A stretch of DNA of 17,692 nucleotides from an uncultured Collinsella sp. (GTDB lineage: Bacteria; Actinomycetota; Coriobacteriia; Coriobacteriales; Coriobacteriaceae), in NCBI GenBank assembly GCA_902491915.1, contig CABUJL010000031.1, positions 1 to 17,692 on the forward strand, read 5' to 3'. Positions 1-7,479 of this stretch are shown here, piece by piece. Numbering within the stretch: the first letter of the stretch is position 1; every line of letters starts with the position of its first letter. The notes under the pieces are model-generated. The model was given only the letters and a program-made list of their open reading frames with translations, ran no database searches and was not told the DNA's origin. The position numbers were made by a program, and so were the translations under genes.

Positions 1-1920
1 ACGAGGAACCAGAAAGCGGCGTCTTGCCGTCCGCAGCGTCGACCTTGCTCCACGCAATGGCAGAGCCGTCCGGTGTATACGAACCAGACCACGGGAAGTT
101 GTGACGCTCCTGGTCCATGTCGATGACGGAAGCCGAGTTACCCTCACCAAATGCTGCGGCAACCTTCGGGCTGTTCATTGAGAAATCGACGCCCACATAA
201 ACGCGGCCGTTGGTAGTAACATGGTCGTCGAAACTTCCGTTGGGAACGAGAATCGATCCGATCATAGCCGCCGCAGGATCGTCGTCAGTCCACTTGGCAC
301 CGGTAGTTGCGCCACCGTATCCCCAGTCCGCGCGGTCCTCTCCCGCGATGCCGCCCCGAATGGTAAGGCTTTGCGTATCGACAAAGTTCCACATGATGGA
401 CTGGGAAGCCAGCGAGTATTTCGCGTCAAGGTCTTTCTTGGCGTACTGACTCTCGTAACCGCGAGATATTTCTGTATCTCCCCACCAGAAGCGCCAGCCG
501 TTGTGGAACTCGACAGGATTAGTACCTGTAACGTTCACGACAATGGATGCGCCTTCGGGGATATTGGTGAACTTAAAGTCGACGCCGCGGTAGTAGACGC
601 CATTCTTCCAGTTGGAGAGCTCGGAACCGGCGATGGTGAAGACCTGTTGCATAGAAGTTCCATCGCCGGTAAAGGTGATGAGTCGCTCGGTGTTGCGAAT
701 CTTATTGCTCGGGATTCCGGTATCGAGCGCACCGGAAACAGACTTGCCGCTACCATCGTCGCTACCATCGAATTTGAGTGTATAGCTTGTTCCGTCGTTA
801 TTGTACATGTTGATGACGTAGTTGCTATTAGGCTCTGCAAAGCCGTTGACATCCACCTCGCCGGTATCTTCAAACGAGTCGAGCTGTTTCGATAGCTTCG
901 AGAGGTATCCATTTGTACCGTTATAGCTCGAATAATCGTTACCGTTGACATTAGTCAAATCAACAGCTTTATTGAACAGAGTGCTTTCCAGAGCAGACAA
1001 GCCCTCGTACCAATTACCCTGCATTGTCACCACAGACTGGCGTTTATAGTCGCTATCGCGCCAGTATGTGATGGGGCCTGCGATTTGCGCGGTGTAGGCA
1101 AAGCCGGAAGGAGTCGCGCCCTCAAAAGGTCTCTGCTGTCCGACCCAAGCGCCTTTGTTCCAAGCGCCAACGGTAGTCGCCCCCGGCAAGTTGCCGTTGT
1201 AACCAACGCTCATTTTGGTGATCGCACTGTCGATTCCGGCGACCGCAAGCACGGTGCTGCCGTAGACAGGACGGAACTGGGAACCAAAACCAACGGTGCC
1301 AAAGCGGAAACCAGCGCCGCCACTATTATTATAGGGCCAGCTCTCTTTGAGTGGATTCATGGCAAGCTTGCCACGGACCACGGTAAGGCCCTCCGCCTCA
1401 GCGGCATATGAGCCGGTGGGGGCGTTGTCCGCATAAAGATCGATAGTGCCGTCGCTCGGCTTATCGCTCGGCTTACCACCGATGTACATGTCGCGGCCGA
1501 CGTAGGTGGCCACGCCGGGATCAGGGGTTGAGACATTGATATTCGTACCGATACCGATAGACGTGGGAACGTAAATTCCCGGCTTCACGGTGGCCGTCGC
1601 TCCCGCTGAAGCCGCATTCGCACTCTGAGCCTGCTCAACACTATTTGAAGAGCCAGACTCGCCGCCATCGGTCTCGTCGCTATTCTGGTTTTCGGCATCC
1701 TCGCTGGTGTTACCTACAGCAGCGGACTCACTTGAGGAACCCCCCCCATTACAGTTTCCGCGGTAGAAACTGTCTGATCATCGTTGGCGATGGCCTGCGA
1801 GATCGGGGGCATAACGAGCGACAGTACCAGGCTCAAAACGGAGGCTCCGCACAAAACGCCTGCCAGTACACGGCGCGTCGCTTTTTTACTCTGCTTAGAT
1901 TTGTCTGAATTCGCTTTCAT
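1..1920 (-). CDS. Secreted choice-of-anchor-A-like surface protein, 5' part, frameshifted at a G tract; runs off the left edge
   Basis: The ATG at 1920 follows a strong GGGGAGGAG ribosome site (1927-1935). Residues 1-50 form a Sec signal peptide: a Lys/Arg-rich start, a hydrophobic core (VLAGVLCGASVLSLVLSLVM) and a likely cut after AIA. After about 58 codons the frame reaches eight G and ends at a TAG at 1714-1716. Reading one G twice, or having nine, opens a frame I translated without a stop to base 1, about 580 residues. That part has a Ser/Glu/Asn-rich linker, then motifs typical of choice-of-anchor A proteins (VGRDMYIGG, LFNKAVDL, TNIPEGASIVVNVTGTNPVE, MWNFVDTQSLTI, GSILVPNGSF). It ends entering AIAWSKVDAADGKTPLSGSS, which resembles the first strand of a SpaA/Cna_B prealbumin-like domain. 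A cell-wall sorting signal would lie outside the window. The role is probably adhesion or surface display. As sequenced only a 68-residue peptide would be made. Confidence 0.8.
1740..1747 (-). repeat. Homopolymer G8 tract (C8 on the plus strand) inside the surface-protein gene
   Basis: Eight consecutive C on the plus strand lie 58 codons into the gene, just after the signal peptide. Frame 0 reads ATG GGG GGG GTT and stops 11 codons later. The long open frame needs GGT TCC TCA, which is the minus-1 frame at this point. Nine or six G would join the two frames. Slippage in such tracts is a classic phase-variation mechanism. A base-calling error or ribosomal minus-1 slippage would look the same. 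Confidence 0.85.
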
Positions 1921-1974
1921 CGATGTCTCCTCCCCAAGAGACCGCGATCTTGCTCTTTCACTATCAAACGTATC

Positions 1975-1995
1975 TGCGCAACCTGTAATTGCGCA
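1975..1995 (-). promoter_or_regulatory. Inverted repeat TGCGCAA-N7-TTGCGCA in the surface-protein leader
   Basis: A perfect 7-bp inverted repeat with a 7-bp spacer (CCTGTAA) lies about 55 bases upstream of the surface-protein ATG and just downstream of the predicted -10. The size and position suit a dimeric repressor site; in RNA it would form a small hairpin in the leader. Confidence 0.5.
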
Positions 1996-2010
1996 CGTTT
2001 AGTAATCCAT

Positions 2011-2040
2011 ATTGTAACGATTGTTTGAACATCTGAGCAA
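2011..2040 (-). promoter_or_regulatory. Candidate promoter for the surface protein
   Basis: On the minus strand TTGCTC (2035-2040) and TACAAT (2011-2016) are separated by 18 bases. Transcription would start near 2004 and give an 84-base leader containing the inverted repeat at 1975-1995. The call rests on hexamer similarity only. Confidence 0.4.
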
Positions 2041-2378
2041 CAAAACCGACAATTTTGTAGCGAATTCTCAATTCTCTTGACATTTTCTCAGATTTACCTT
2101 CGTTTATTCGCTATTTATTTTTTGTTTCTACTGGTAATTTAGTTGCCAATCATTTTTTAATGGCATTAGATTAATTTGCACAACATTTTGCTCAAGAGTA
2201 AACATCCTGTGAACAGTCGAAAACGACCATGAACGGTAGATCATTAACCGGGATGAATATCCTACCAAATTGATGAGAATATCTTAAACCCATCAGTGGT
2301 TAGAAGCATGATGTTCAGACAACAATATTTGAATTTTCACACAGATTTTTGGTATCAATTCGCCCAAATCGCCTGAGG

Positions 2379-2412
2379 CCACTGCAAAAGAGCCTGTCCC
2401 CTTTTGCAGTGG
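2379..2412 (-). repeat. Family A palindrome, variant arms, behind the HAD gene
   Basis: Perfect 12-bp arms CCACTGCAAAAG and CTTTTGCAGTGG enclose a 10-base loop. On the minus strand the centre reads GGGGACAGG, as in the copy at 13145, although the arms differ. It starts 13 bases past the HAD stop, so it probably shapes or ends that transcript, but no T run follows the stem. Confidence 0.75.
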
Positions 2413-2425
2413 TTCTCTCCCAGCG

Positions 2426-3247
2426 CTACAGCAGATGTTCCTCGATAAAGATTGCAATGCCGTCTTTGTCGTTGCTGGCGGTTACAAAATCGGCGGCGGC
2501 GCGGGTGGCGTCGCTGCCGTTTGCCATGGCCACGCCCACGCCGGCGTCGGCCACCATGCAGGTGTCGTTATCGGCATCGCCAAACACGCAAATGTTCTCG
2601 AGCTCCATGTCGTTGAGCTCCGCCACGCGCACAAGGCCGCGCGTCTTGGACACGCGCGGATCCATGAACTCGTAGAGCCGCTGCGTGGTTTGCAGAGCCG
2701 CCGCCTTAACAGTGTTATCGGCAAACGTCGACGCCCGCTCAATCACCCGCGGCATTACCTCGGGCGCCATGGTAAACATCACCTTGGGCTGCGGCTCGCG
2801 CAAAAACTCGGCAAAATCGACCACCTGGTAGGGCACGCCATCGACGCGCGACAGGTGTTCGACGCAGGCGTTGCTCTCGGGCACGTAGAACACGCCGTCT
2901 CGGGGGCAGACGGGCGTTGCCGGAAGGTCCGCCATGTGCTTGCAGATGCGCGCGATGGTCTCGCCCGGCAGCGGATAGCTCAGCTCGTTGATGTCGTGCG
3001 CACGGTCGATGACCTCGGCGCCACCGCAGCCCACCATCACGTCCACCAGGCCTTCGATGCCCCAGAGCTCGTACATGGCCTCGGTCGCGTGGGCGTCGCG
3101 CCCGGTACACAGGCCAAAGAGCACGCCGCGCTCGCGCAGGGCGCGGATTGCCGCCACGGTACGCGGGGACACCGTGTGCTGACTCGTGAGCAGTGTGCCG
3201 TCGATATCACAGAACACGGCTTTAATGTGGCTGAAGGTGGTGTCCAT
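2426..3247 (-). CDS. Cof-type HAD-IIB hydrolase (sugar-phosphate or flavin-phosphate phosphatase family)
   Basis: The 273-residue product is a cytoplasmic HAD phosphatase of the Cof/YidA type. Motif I is DIDGTLL (nucleophile Asp14, Asp16), motif II is the Thr of LCTGR near residue 48, motif III is Lys201 in SKTRGL, and motif IV is GDADND (Asp224, Asp228). The stretch between motifs II and III is the C2 cap typical of subclass IIB. Length is normal for the family. The ATG follows AAAGG five bases upstream. Members dephosphorylate small phosphorylated metabolites such as sugar phosphates, FMN or pyridoxal phosphate; the substrate cannot be read from sequence. It stands alone on the minus strand, cut off from moaC-mobB by terminators and repeats, and ends just before a family A hairpin. 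Confidence 0.92.
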   Translation of the reverse strand: MDTTFSHIKAVFCDIDGTLLTSQHTVSPRTVAAIRALRERGVLFGLCTGRDAHATEAMYELWGIEGLVDVMVGCGGAEVIDRAHDINELSYPLPGETIARICKHMADLPATPVCPRDGVFYVPESNACVEHLSRVDGVPYQVVDFAEFLREPQPKVMFTMAPEVMPRVIERASTFADNTVKAAALQTTQRLYEFMDPRVSKTRGLVRVAELNDMELENICVFGDADNDTCMVADAGVGVAMANGSDATRAAADFVTASNDKDGIAIFIEEHLL

Positions 3248-3302
3248 GGGGGCCTTTCTGGGTTGTGCGGCGATGTGGGGTGTATTCGTGAACGGCGTAC
3301 AT

Positions 3303-3333
3303 GGTATACCAAGGCGCAGGCGCGGCCCGTCAA
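3303..3333 (-). promoter_or_regulatory. Candidate promoter for the HAD gene
   Basis: Minus-strand TTGACG (3328-3333) lies 18-19 bases upstream of GTATAC/TATACC (3303-3309). It sits between the family A hairpin at 3343 and the gene start at 3247, where a promoter is needed. The spacing is slightly long. Confidence 0.4.
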
Positions 3334-3342
3334 AGCAAAAAC

Positions 3343-3373
3343 CACCACAAAGGTGCCTGGCCCCTTTGTGGTG
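3343..3373 (-). repeat. Family A palindrome
   Basis: Arms CACCACAAAGG (3343-3353) and CCTTTGTGGTG (3363-3373) enclose a 9-base loop. On the minus strand the core is GGGGCCAGGCACC and the stem is followed by TTTTTGC, so it has the form of an intrinsic terminator. The flank CAAAGCAAAA is shared with the copy at 3488. Confidence 0.85.
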
Positions 3374-3406
3374 ACCGGGCCCGAAGGGTGGCCTGGCCCG
3401 GAGCGC

Positions 3407-3471
3407 AAACCATCACAACATTCGACGCTTTTCGTCAAAATCGCGATTTTCGCTGAATGTTGTGATGGTTT
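3407..3471 (-). repeat. Family B palindrome, minus orientation
   Basis: Perfect 17-bp arms AAACCATCACAACATTC and GAATGTTGTGATGGTTT enclose 31 bases. The inner part contains the palindrome AAAATCGCGATTTT. Read on the minus strand, its loop matches the plus strand of the copies at 6078 and 7316 (CGATTTTG, AAAA, CGTCGAATG), so this copy is inverted relative to them. It is wedged between two family A copies. Confidence 0.85.
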
Positions 3472-3487
3472 TTACTGCAAAGCAAAA

Positions 3488-3522
3488 TCCACCACAAAGG
3501 TGCCCGGCCCCTTTGTGGTGGA
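3488..3522 (-). repeat. Family A palindrome
   Basis: Arms TCCACCACAAAGG and CCTTTGTGGTGGA (13 bp, perfect) enclose TGCCCGGCC. On the minus strand the stem is followed by TTTTGC. It lies 145 bases from the copy at 3343, with the family B element between them. Confidence 0.85.
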
Positions 3523-3540
3523 AGTGACGTTTGCCCAGAT

Positions 3541-3581
3541 AAAACCTGCCAAAATAAACCTATCCCTTTTTGGCAGGTTTT
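3541..3581 (-). terminator. Intrinsic terminator of the moa operon, overlapping the stop codon
   Basis: Perfect 14-bp arms AAAACCTGCCAAAA and TTTTGGCAGGTTTT enclose a 13-base loop. On the minus strand the stem ends in TTTTAT, and the first arm begins inside the TAA stop of moaC-mobB. The loop on that strand is AGGGATAGGTTTA, which partly resembles the family A core GGGGACAGGCACC, so this may be a distant member of that family. Confidence 0.8.
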
Positions 3582-4881
3582 AGGCCAGATGGTCTTGGAT
3601 CAGGTCGCAGATGGCTCGGGCGTCGTTGATGTTGATGGCTCGGGTCGCGAAGCCGGCGTCGAAGGCCTGACGCGCCAGGGCTTCGTTGCAGGCAAGGGCC
3701 AGCGTGTGGCCATCGACCAGGTCGAGCGAGCTCTTGCCGCGCAGACGGTCGACACCCGATCGCGCGACCACGATGTTGTCGAAGCCCTCGGTCTTGTAGC
3801 CCTCGATGATCACCACGTCGACATCGTTGTAGCGCGACAGCAGCTCGCGCGCGGGCATCTCGTCCTCCTCGCGCGTATCGGCATACTCCGCCCAGCGTGT
3901 GGCGCAGATAAGGCCCACGTGCTTGGATCCGGCCTGGTGATGGCGCCAGGTGTCCTTAGCGGGCACATCGATATCAAAGCCGTGGTGCCCGTGATGCTTG
4001 AGTGAGCCCACGCGCAGGCCGCGGCGGGTGAGCTCGGCGATAACCTTCTCGACGAGCGTGGTCTTGCCCGAGTTTTGGTAGCCGATAAACGCGATCGCGG
4101 GGACGGATGGTGTCGGAGCTACGGGCGCGGGGGCAGCAACAGGCCCGTTCGCGGGCGCGGCGCCGTCGGCAGCGGCGGCTTCGGCAGCAGCAACCTGGCG
4201 CTCTGCACGATCCCACACGCCCGATCGGCCGCCCTCCTTGTGCAGCAGGCGCACGTCGACAATCTCCATACCGCGATCGACGGCCTTGCACATGTCATAG
4301 ATCGTTAGACACGCGGCACTCGCGCCGGTCAACGCCTCCATCTCGATACCCGTCTTGCCCGTCACGCCCGCCGTGACCAGTACGTGAAAGCCAACCTGCC
4401 CGTCCGCGCGCGCCGGCGCCCAGCCCTCGGGCACGTTCTCGACAGGCGTCCCCGCCGGAGCGATGGGCTTGATATCGCACTTACTCTTGGTAATGAGCAA
4501 CGGATGGCACATGGGGATGATGTCACTCGTGCGCTTGATGGCCATAATGCCCGCCACGCGCGCGCAGGCAAGCACGTCGCCCTTCTTGGCGCGGTCCTGC
4601 AGCACCATGGCCTGCGTCTCGGGATGCATGAGGATAGTGCCCTCGGCGATAGCAATGCGATGGGTCTCGGCCTTGTCGGACACGTCGACCATGCGCACCT
4701 CGCCCTTGGCGTCCACGTGCGTCAGCTCGTCGCGACGGGCGTCGCGGGCGGGCTCGGTAGCAGCACTGGCAGACGGCTGCGCACCTGTAACGACATCGCT
4801 GGCCGCAGCCGTGACTTTGTGGGCAGACATCGCGGCCCTGCGAGCGGCCTTGGTGGCATCGGCGTACCTGCTCTTGGCCAT
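3580..4881 (-). CDS. moaC-mobB: Bifunctional MoaC-MobB: cyclic pyranopterin monophosphate synthase fused to a GTP-binding MGD adaptor
   Basis: The N-terminal domain (about residues 53-230) is MoaC, which converts the MoaA product to cyclic pyranopterin monophosphate. It has LTHVDAKGEVRMVDV, PMCHPL (123-128) and the active-site segment DMCKA (196-200). An Ala/Pro-rich linker (230-262) leads to MobB, a P-loop GTPase-like protein linked to molybdopterin guanine dinucleotide assembly, with Walker A GYQNSGKTT (267-275), a His-rich HHGHHG segment and IIEGYK. The first 50 residues are Ala/Lys-rich and low in complexity. I start at the ATG at 4881 because GGAGG lies eight bases upstream inside the end of moaA; an upstream ATG at 4926 overlaps moaA and has no ribosome site. 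The product is 433 residues. Four bases separate it from the moaA stop, so the two are translationally coupled. Confidence 0.93.
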   Translation of the reverse strand: MAKSRYADATKAARRAAMSAHKVTAAASDVVTGAQPSASAATEPARDARRDELTHVDAKGEVRMVDVSDKAETHRIAIAEGTILMHPETQAMVLQDRAKKGDVLACARVAGIMAIKRTSDIIPMCHPLLITKSKCDIKPIAPAGTPVENVPEGWAPARADGQVGFHVLVTAGVTGKTGIEMEALTGASAACLTIYDMCKAVDRGMEIVDVRLLHKEGGRSGVWDRAERQVAAAEAAAADGAAPANGPVAAPAPVAPTPSVPAIAFIGYQNSGKTTLVEKVIAELTRRGLRVGSLKHHGHHGFDIDVPAKDTWRHHQAGSKHVGLICATRWAEYADTREEDEMPARELLSRYNDVDVVIIEGYKTEGFDNIVVARSGVDRLRGKSSLDLVDGHTLALACNEALARQAFDAGFATRAININDARAICDLIQDHLA

Positions 4882-4885
4882 ATGA

Positions 4886-5941
4886 TCATCCTCCGATTTG
4901 GGACATAAATCGTTGCGTGCCCTCAATTATCGCGTGTTCCTGCGGTTTGTGGGCCACGGCATCGCGCCAAATCGAAAGCACCTGCATATCATCACCACGG
5001 CGCAGCGCCTCGCGCACCGAATACTCGGCATCGCTGAACAGGCACGGACGCACGTTACCGTCGGCCGTCAGGCGCAGACGGTTGCAGCTCGCGCAAAAAT
5101 GATTGGACATGGCGCTGATAAAGCCGACCGTTCCCGCCGCGCCCGGAAAGCGCCAATAGCGCGCGGGGCCCGCGCCGGCAGGAGCGTCGTTGATGTCGAG
5201 CGGTTCAAGCTCGCCCAGCCCCGTCGCGGCGACCCCGGCATTGATGCGCGCCCGCAGCTCGTCACTCGGCACGGTATCACTCGCGTCCCACAGCTCGGGA
5301 TTGAGCGCGGGCGCGTAAGGGTCTACGGAACAATGCGAGCTCGTGTGTTCGTCGCCGATGGGCATGTATTCGATAAAGCGCAGGTGGATGGGGCGGTCAA
5401 GCGTAAGCCGCGCGAGGGCTGCCACATCCTGGTTGAGCCGGCGCACAACAACGCAGTTGACCTTAACGGGCTCAAAGCCCCAAGCCAGCGCCGCGTCGAT
5501 GCCAGCCATGGTCTGTTCGAGCCGGCCCAGACGCGTGATCTTTCCAAACAGCGTAGGGTCGAGCGTGTCGAGCGAGATGTTGACGCGGTTAAGACCGGCG
5601 TCTTTGAGCTGCGGCGCCAGCTTGGGCAGCAGGGCGCCATTGGTGGTGAGCGAAATGTCCTCGATCTGCGGAATCGCGCGGATGTCGCGAATGAGCGGAA
5701 TAATACGGCGGCTGACCAGCGGCTCACCACCCGTCAGGCGCACGCGGCGAATGCCCTCCCCCGCCACCAGGCGCACAAAGCGGGCGATTTCCTCGGCGCT
5801 GAGCAGCTCGTCGTGCGCACGGGGCGCCACGCCATCGGCTGGCATGCAGTAAATGCAGCGGAAATTGCACTTGTCGGTAACGGCAATGCGCAGGTAATTA
5901 ATGTCGCGGCCAAAACCGTCATGTTGCACGTGCCCGCCCAC
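4886..5941 (-). CDS. moaA: GTP 3',8-cyclase MoaA (radical SAM), molybdenum cofactor synthesis
   Basis: The 351-residue protein catalyses the first step of molybdenum cofactor synthesis, from GTP. The radical-SAM cluster motif is Cys25-x3-Cys29-x2-Cys32 (CNFRCIYC), followed by TGGEP (70-74). The second iron-sulfur site is Cys283, Cys286 and Cys300 (CASCNRLRLT and RPC). The C-terminus ends in Gly-Gly, which is conserved and important in MoaA. The start is a GTG at 5941 preceded by GGGGAGG at about five bases; the normal GRDINYLRIAVTDKCN start follows. It heads a two-gene operon with moaC-mobB. The rest of the pathway (moaE, moaD, moeA) is not in the window. Confidence 0.96.
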   Translation of the reverse strand: MGGHVQHDGFGRDINYLRIAVTDKCNFRCIYCMPADGVAPRAHDELLSAEEIARFVRLVAGEGIRRVRLTGGEPLVSRRIIPLIRDIRAIPQIEDISLTTNGALLPKLAPQLKDAGLNRVNISLDTLDPTLFGKITRLGRLEQTMAGIDAALAWGFEPVKVNCVVVRRLNQDVAALARLTLDRPIHLRFIEYMPIGDEHTSSHCSVDPYAPALNPELWDASDTVPSDELRARINAGVAATGLGELEPLDINDAPAGAGPARYWRFPGAAGTVGFISAMSNHFCASCNRLRLTADGNVRPCLFSDAEYSVREALRRGDDMQVLSIWRDAVAHKPQEHAIIEGTQRFMSQIGG

Positions 5942-6077
5942 GCAGCCCTCCCCTCACGCGGCGTTTTATTCTTCGGAAAACATAATACCCCACGAGAGAA
6001 TCATGCCGACACCCGTACGACAGGACAGGTCGCCTCGAACAAAACGGACCTTCCGAGCCCATCCTCAACACACAGAC

Positions 6078-6134
6078 CATCACAACAATCGATGCTTTTT
6101 CCGTTTTTGGCAAAAAACGTCGAATGTTGTGATG
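6078..6134 (+). repeat. Family B palindrome between moaA and the DUF559-like gene
   Basis: Arms 6078-6094 and 6118-6134 (CATCACAACA and TGTTGTGATG at the tips) pair with two imperfections. The loop TTTTTGGCAAAAAACG is nearly identical to that of the copy at 7316 and points the same way. It lies 42 bases beyond the stop of the DUF559-like gene and inside the moaA upstream region. I found no convincing moaA promoter in this 235-base gap; TATTAT near 5965 on the minus strand is a possible -10. Confidence 0.8.
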
Positions 6135-6176
6135 CTTTGCCTGCCCACGGCACCCCGCAGAAGGACCGGAACGTCC

Positions 6177-7214
6177 CTAAAGGCCGCCGTCCCAGTGCCG
6201 AATCACGAATTCTCGTAGGTCGTTCTGACGTTTCTGGAACGCTTCGCTTCGGTCGCACTTAAGGCCCATAGCGAGCGCGATGGCATTCATTGCCCGATGC
6301 AATTGCAGTTGATGGGCAAACTGAGTCCCGGTGAGGACGATCATCCTAAAGCCCAGCGCGCTCAGCACGGTCATACGCTCCGCATCCGACGCGCTGCGCT
6401 GTTTATCAAGATGGTCAGAGCCGTTGTATTCAATCCCCGTACCGCTCGCAGGCGCATATACGTCGATCTCGAAATACCCGGCCTTTGCGAGATACTTGAA
6501 TTCGTTGGGAACATCGACCCGATGGCTGAGCTCAACCTTGGCGTATCCCAGCCCTCCCTGGGAACGTTTTGCTACGACCATGATTGCAGTGGCCGTCTCC
6601 ATGGGCGATCGCGCGCCATCGTGCACCCGCTTGAGCACGGCGGCCGCGCGTATAGCCCCCTGACGAGATCGGTTCTCATTGCAATAAGCAATCAAGTCGG
6701 CAACGGTATACCTCTGCCCCATCTCGATATAATCGCCTGTCGACAGATGATTCAAATGGTATCGGGCGCAGATTTCATACCCATATTCCAGCTGCTCGGG
6801 CTCACTCATCCACGAACCCGCTTGGACAAAGCACATGGCCTCATCAACCACTAGAAGGCCCTCTGCCATCTCGATAAGATGACCTGGAGGTACCGGCGCT
6901 CCAAACACGTGGCACCTAAATCCAGCCGGCGTCGAGCGCTCAAAATCGAAGTTGACGAGCGTATCGATATGATCGAGCTCTTCTCGTGGAATACCAAACG
7001 AGACCAGATAATCGGCAACGATCCCAACTGCCGTTGAAGCCCTCAGTCCCTTGGCATCGAGTCCCAATTTGGGCAGGCTCGCGGTCGGCTCCGCCTCGTT
7101 AGCAAGCGAGTCCTCATCGTATAGACTGCTTGCTCGCGAGAGCGGCCCGGACGGGCGCGCCACGTTGTGGTACAGCCAGGCAGTCTTATGGGACAGGACG
7201 ATCGGCAGGTCCAT
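6177..7214 (-). CDS. DUF559-like protein with a PD-(D/E)XK nuclease-type C-terminus (AbiEi-like layout)
   Basis: The 345-residue product opens with LPIVLSHKTAWLYHN, like the substrate-domain start of AbiEi/DUF559 proteins. A central GARSPMETA (200-208) matches the SPxE helix that precedes the nuclease domain in that group. The C-terminal core has FEIDVY (Asp251), IEYNGSDH (Glu262), a following Asp277-x-x-Arg280 and GFRMIVLT (289-295), the order expected of a Vsr/DUF559 PD-(D/E)XK fold. I see no membrane or signal segment. The ATG follows GGAGG. It could be a solitary endonuclease, a remnant of a defence or toxin-antitoxin module, or a mobile passenger gene. There is no partner gene beside it: its neighbours are moaA and a MATE pump, and a family B palindrome lies on each side. 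Family assignment is moderately sure, activity unknown. Confidence 0.7.
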   Translation of the reverse strand: MDLPIVLSHKTAWLYHNVARPSGPLSRASSLYDEDSLANEAEPTASLPKLGLDAKGLRASTAVGIVADYLVSFGIPREELDHIDTLVNFDFERSTPAGFRCHVFGAPVPPGHLIEMAEGLLVVDEAMCFVQAGSWMSEPEQLEYGYEICARYHLNHLSTGDYIEMGQRYTVADLIAYCNENRSRQGAIRAAAVLKRVHDGARSPMETATAIMVVAKRSQGGLGYAKVELSHRVDVPNEFKYLAKAGYFEIDVYAPASGTGIEYNGSDHLDKQRSASDAERMTVLSALGFRMIVLTGTQFAHQLQLHRAMNAIALAMGLKCDRSEAFQKRQNDLREFVIRHWDGGL

Positions 7215-7315
7215 GAGCCCTCCAATGGAGTCGGATAACCAACCTTATTCCCCTGCCCACGAGTCCGCACACCTTCGTGCGCAAGAAAGCGATTCCGCCC
7301 GTTCGAGTGGCAGAA

Positions 7316-7380
7316 AAACCATCACAACATTCGATGCTTTTCCCGATTTTGGCAAAAAACGTCGAATGTTGTGATGGTTT
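7316..7380 (+). repeat. Family B palindrome between the DUF559-like gene and the MATE gene
   Basis: The arms (7316-7336 and 7360-7380) are 21 bp with a single T/G mismatch, beginning AAACCATCACAACATTCGA. The 23-base loop holds CGATTTTGGCAAAAAA. This is the best copy of the family. It lies in the divergent gap, 101 bases from the nuclease start and 170 from the MATE start. Confidence 0.88.
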
Positions 7381-7479
7381 GAGGCGAGGTAAGGGGCACT
7401 AAGCCTACACGGCGCATGCCCGTATTCGAATGGAAATGAAAACAGGCTCACTTATTTCGCCCCACTGGCAACATAAACC

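Larger units (their letters stand above)
1921..2378. other. AT-rich intergenic region without a recognisable gene
   Basis: About 460 bases separate the surface-protein start from the hairpin behind the HAD gene. They are visibly richer in A/T than the flanking genes, with runs such as TATTTATTTTTTG near 2112. I see no convincing ORF with a ribosome site on either strand and no tRNA or known riboswitch shape. The right part probably holds distal regulatory sequence, and the left part carries the promoter and inverted repeat listed separately. Confidence 0.5.

Noticed and set aside
221..895. Plus-strand open frame of 224 codons at the left end
   Set aside because: It lies antisense to the surface protein, whose minus-strand translation has clear choice-of-anchor-A-like motifs.
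1740..1747. Transcriptional slippage as the sole explanation for the frame break
   Set aside because: Slippage by RNA polymerase is best known on A or T runs. Replication slippage or ribosomal slippage on the G run is more plausible, though transcriptional slippage is not excluded.
3343..3522. Possible CRISPR array from the closely spaced repeats
   Set aside because: The units are of two different palindrome families, spacing is irregular, and there are no cas genes or uniform spacers.
5942..6076. Molybdenum cofactor riboswitch upstream of moaA
   Set aside because: The gap holds a family B palindrome and a short leader, but I see none of the extended stems expected of that RNA.
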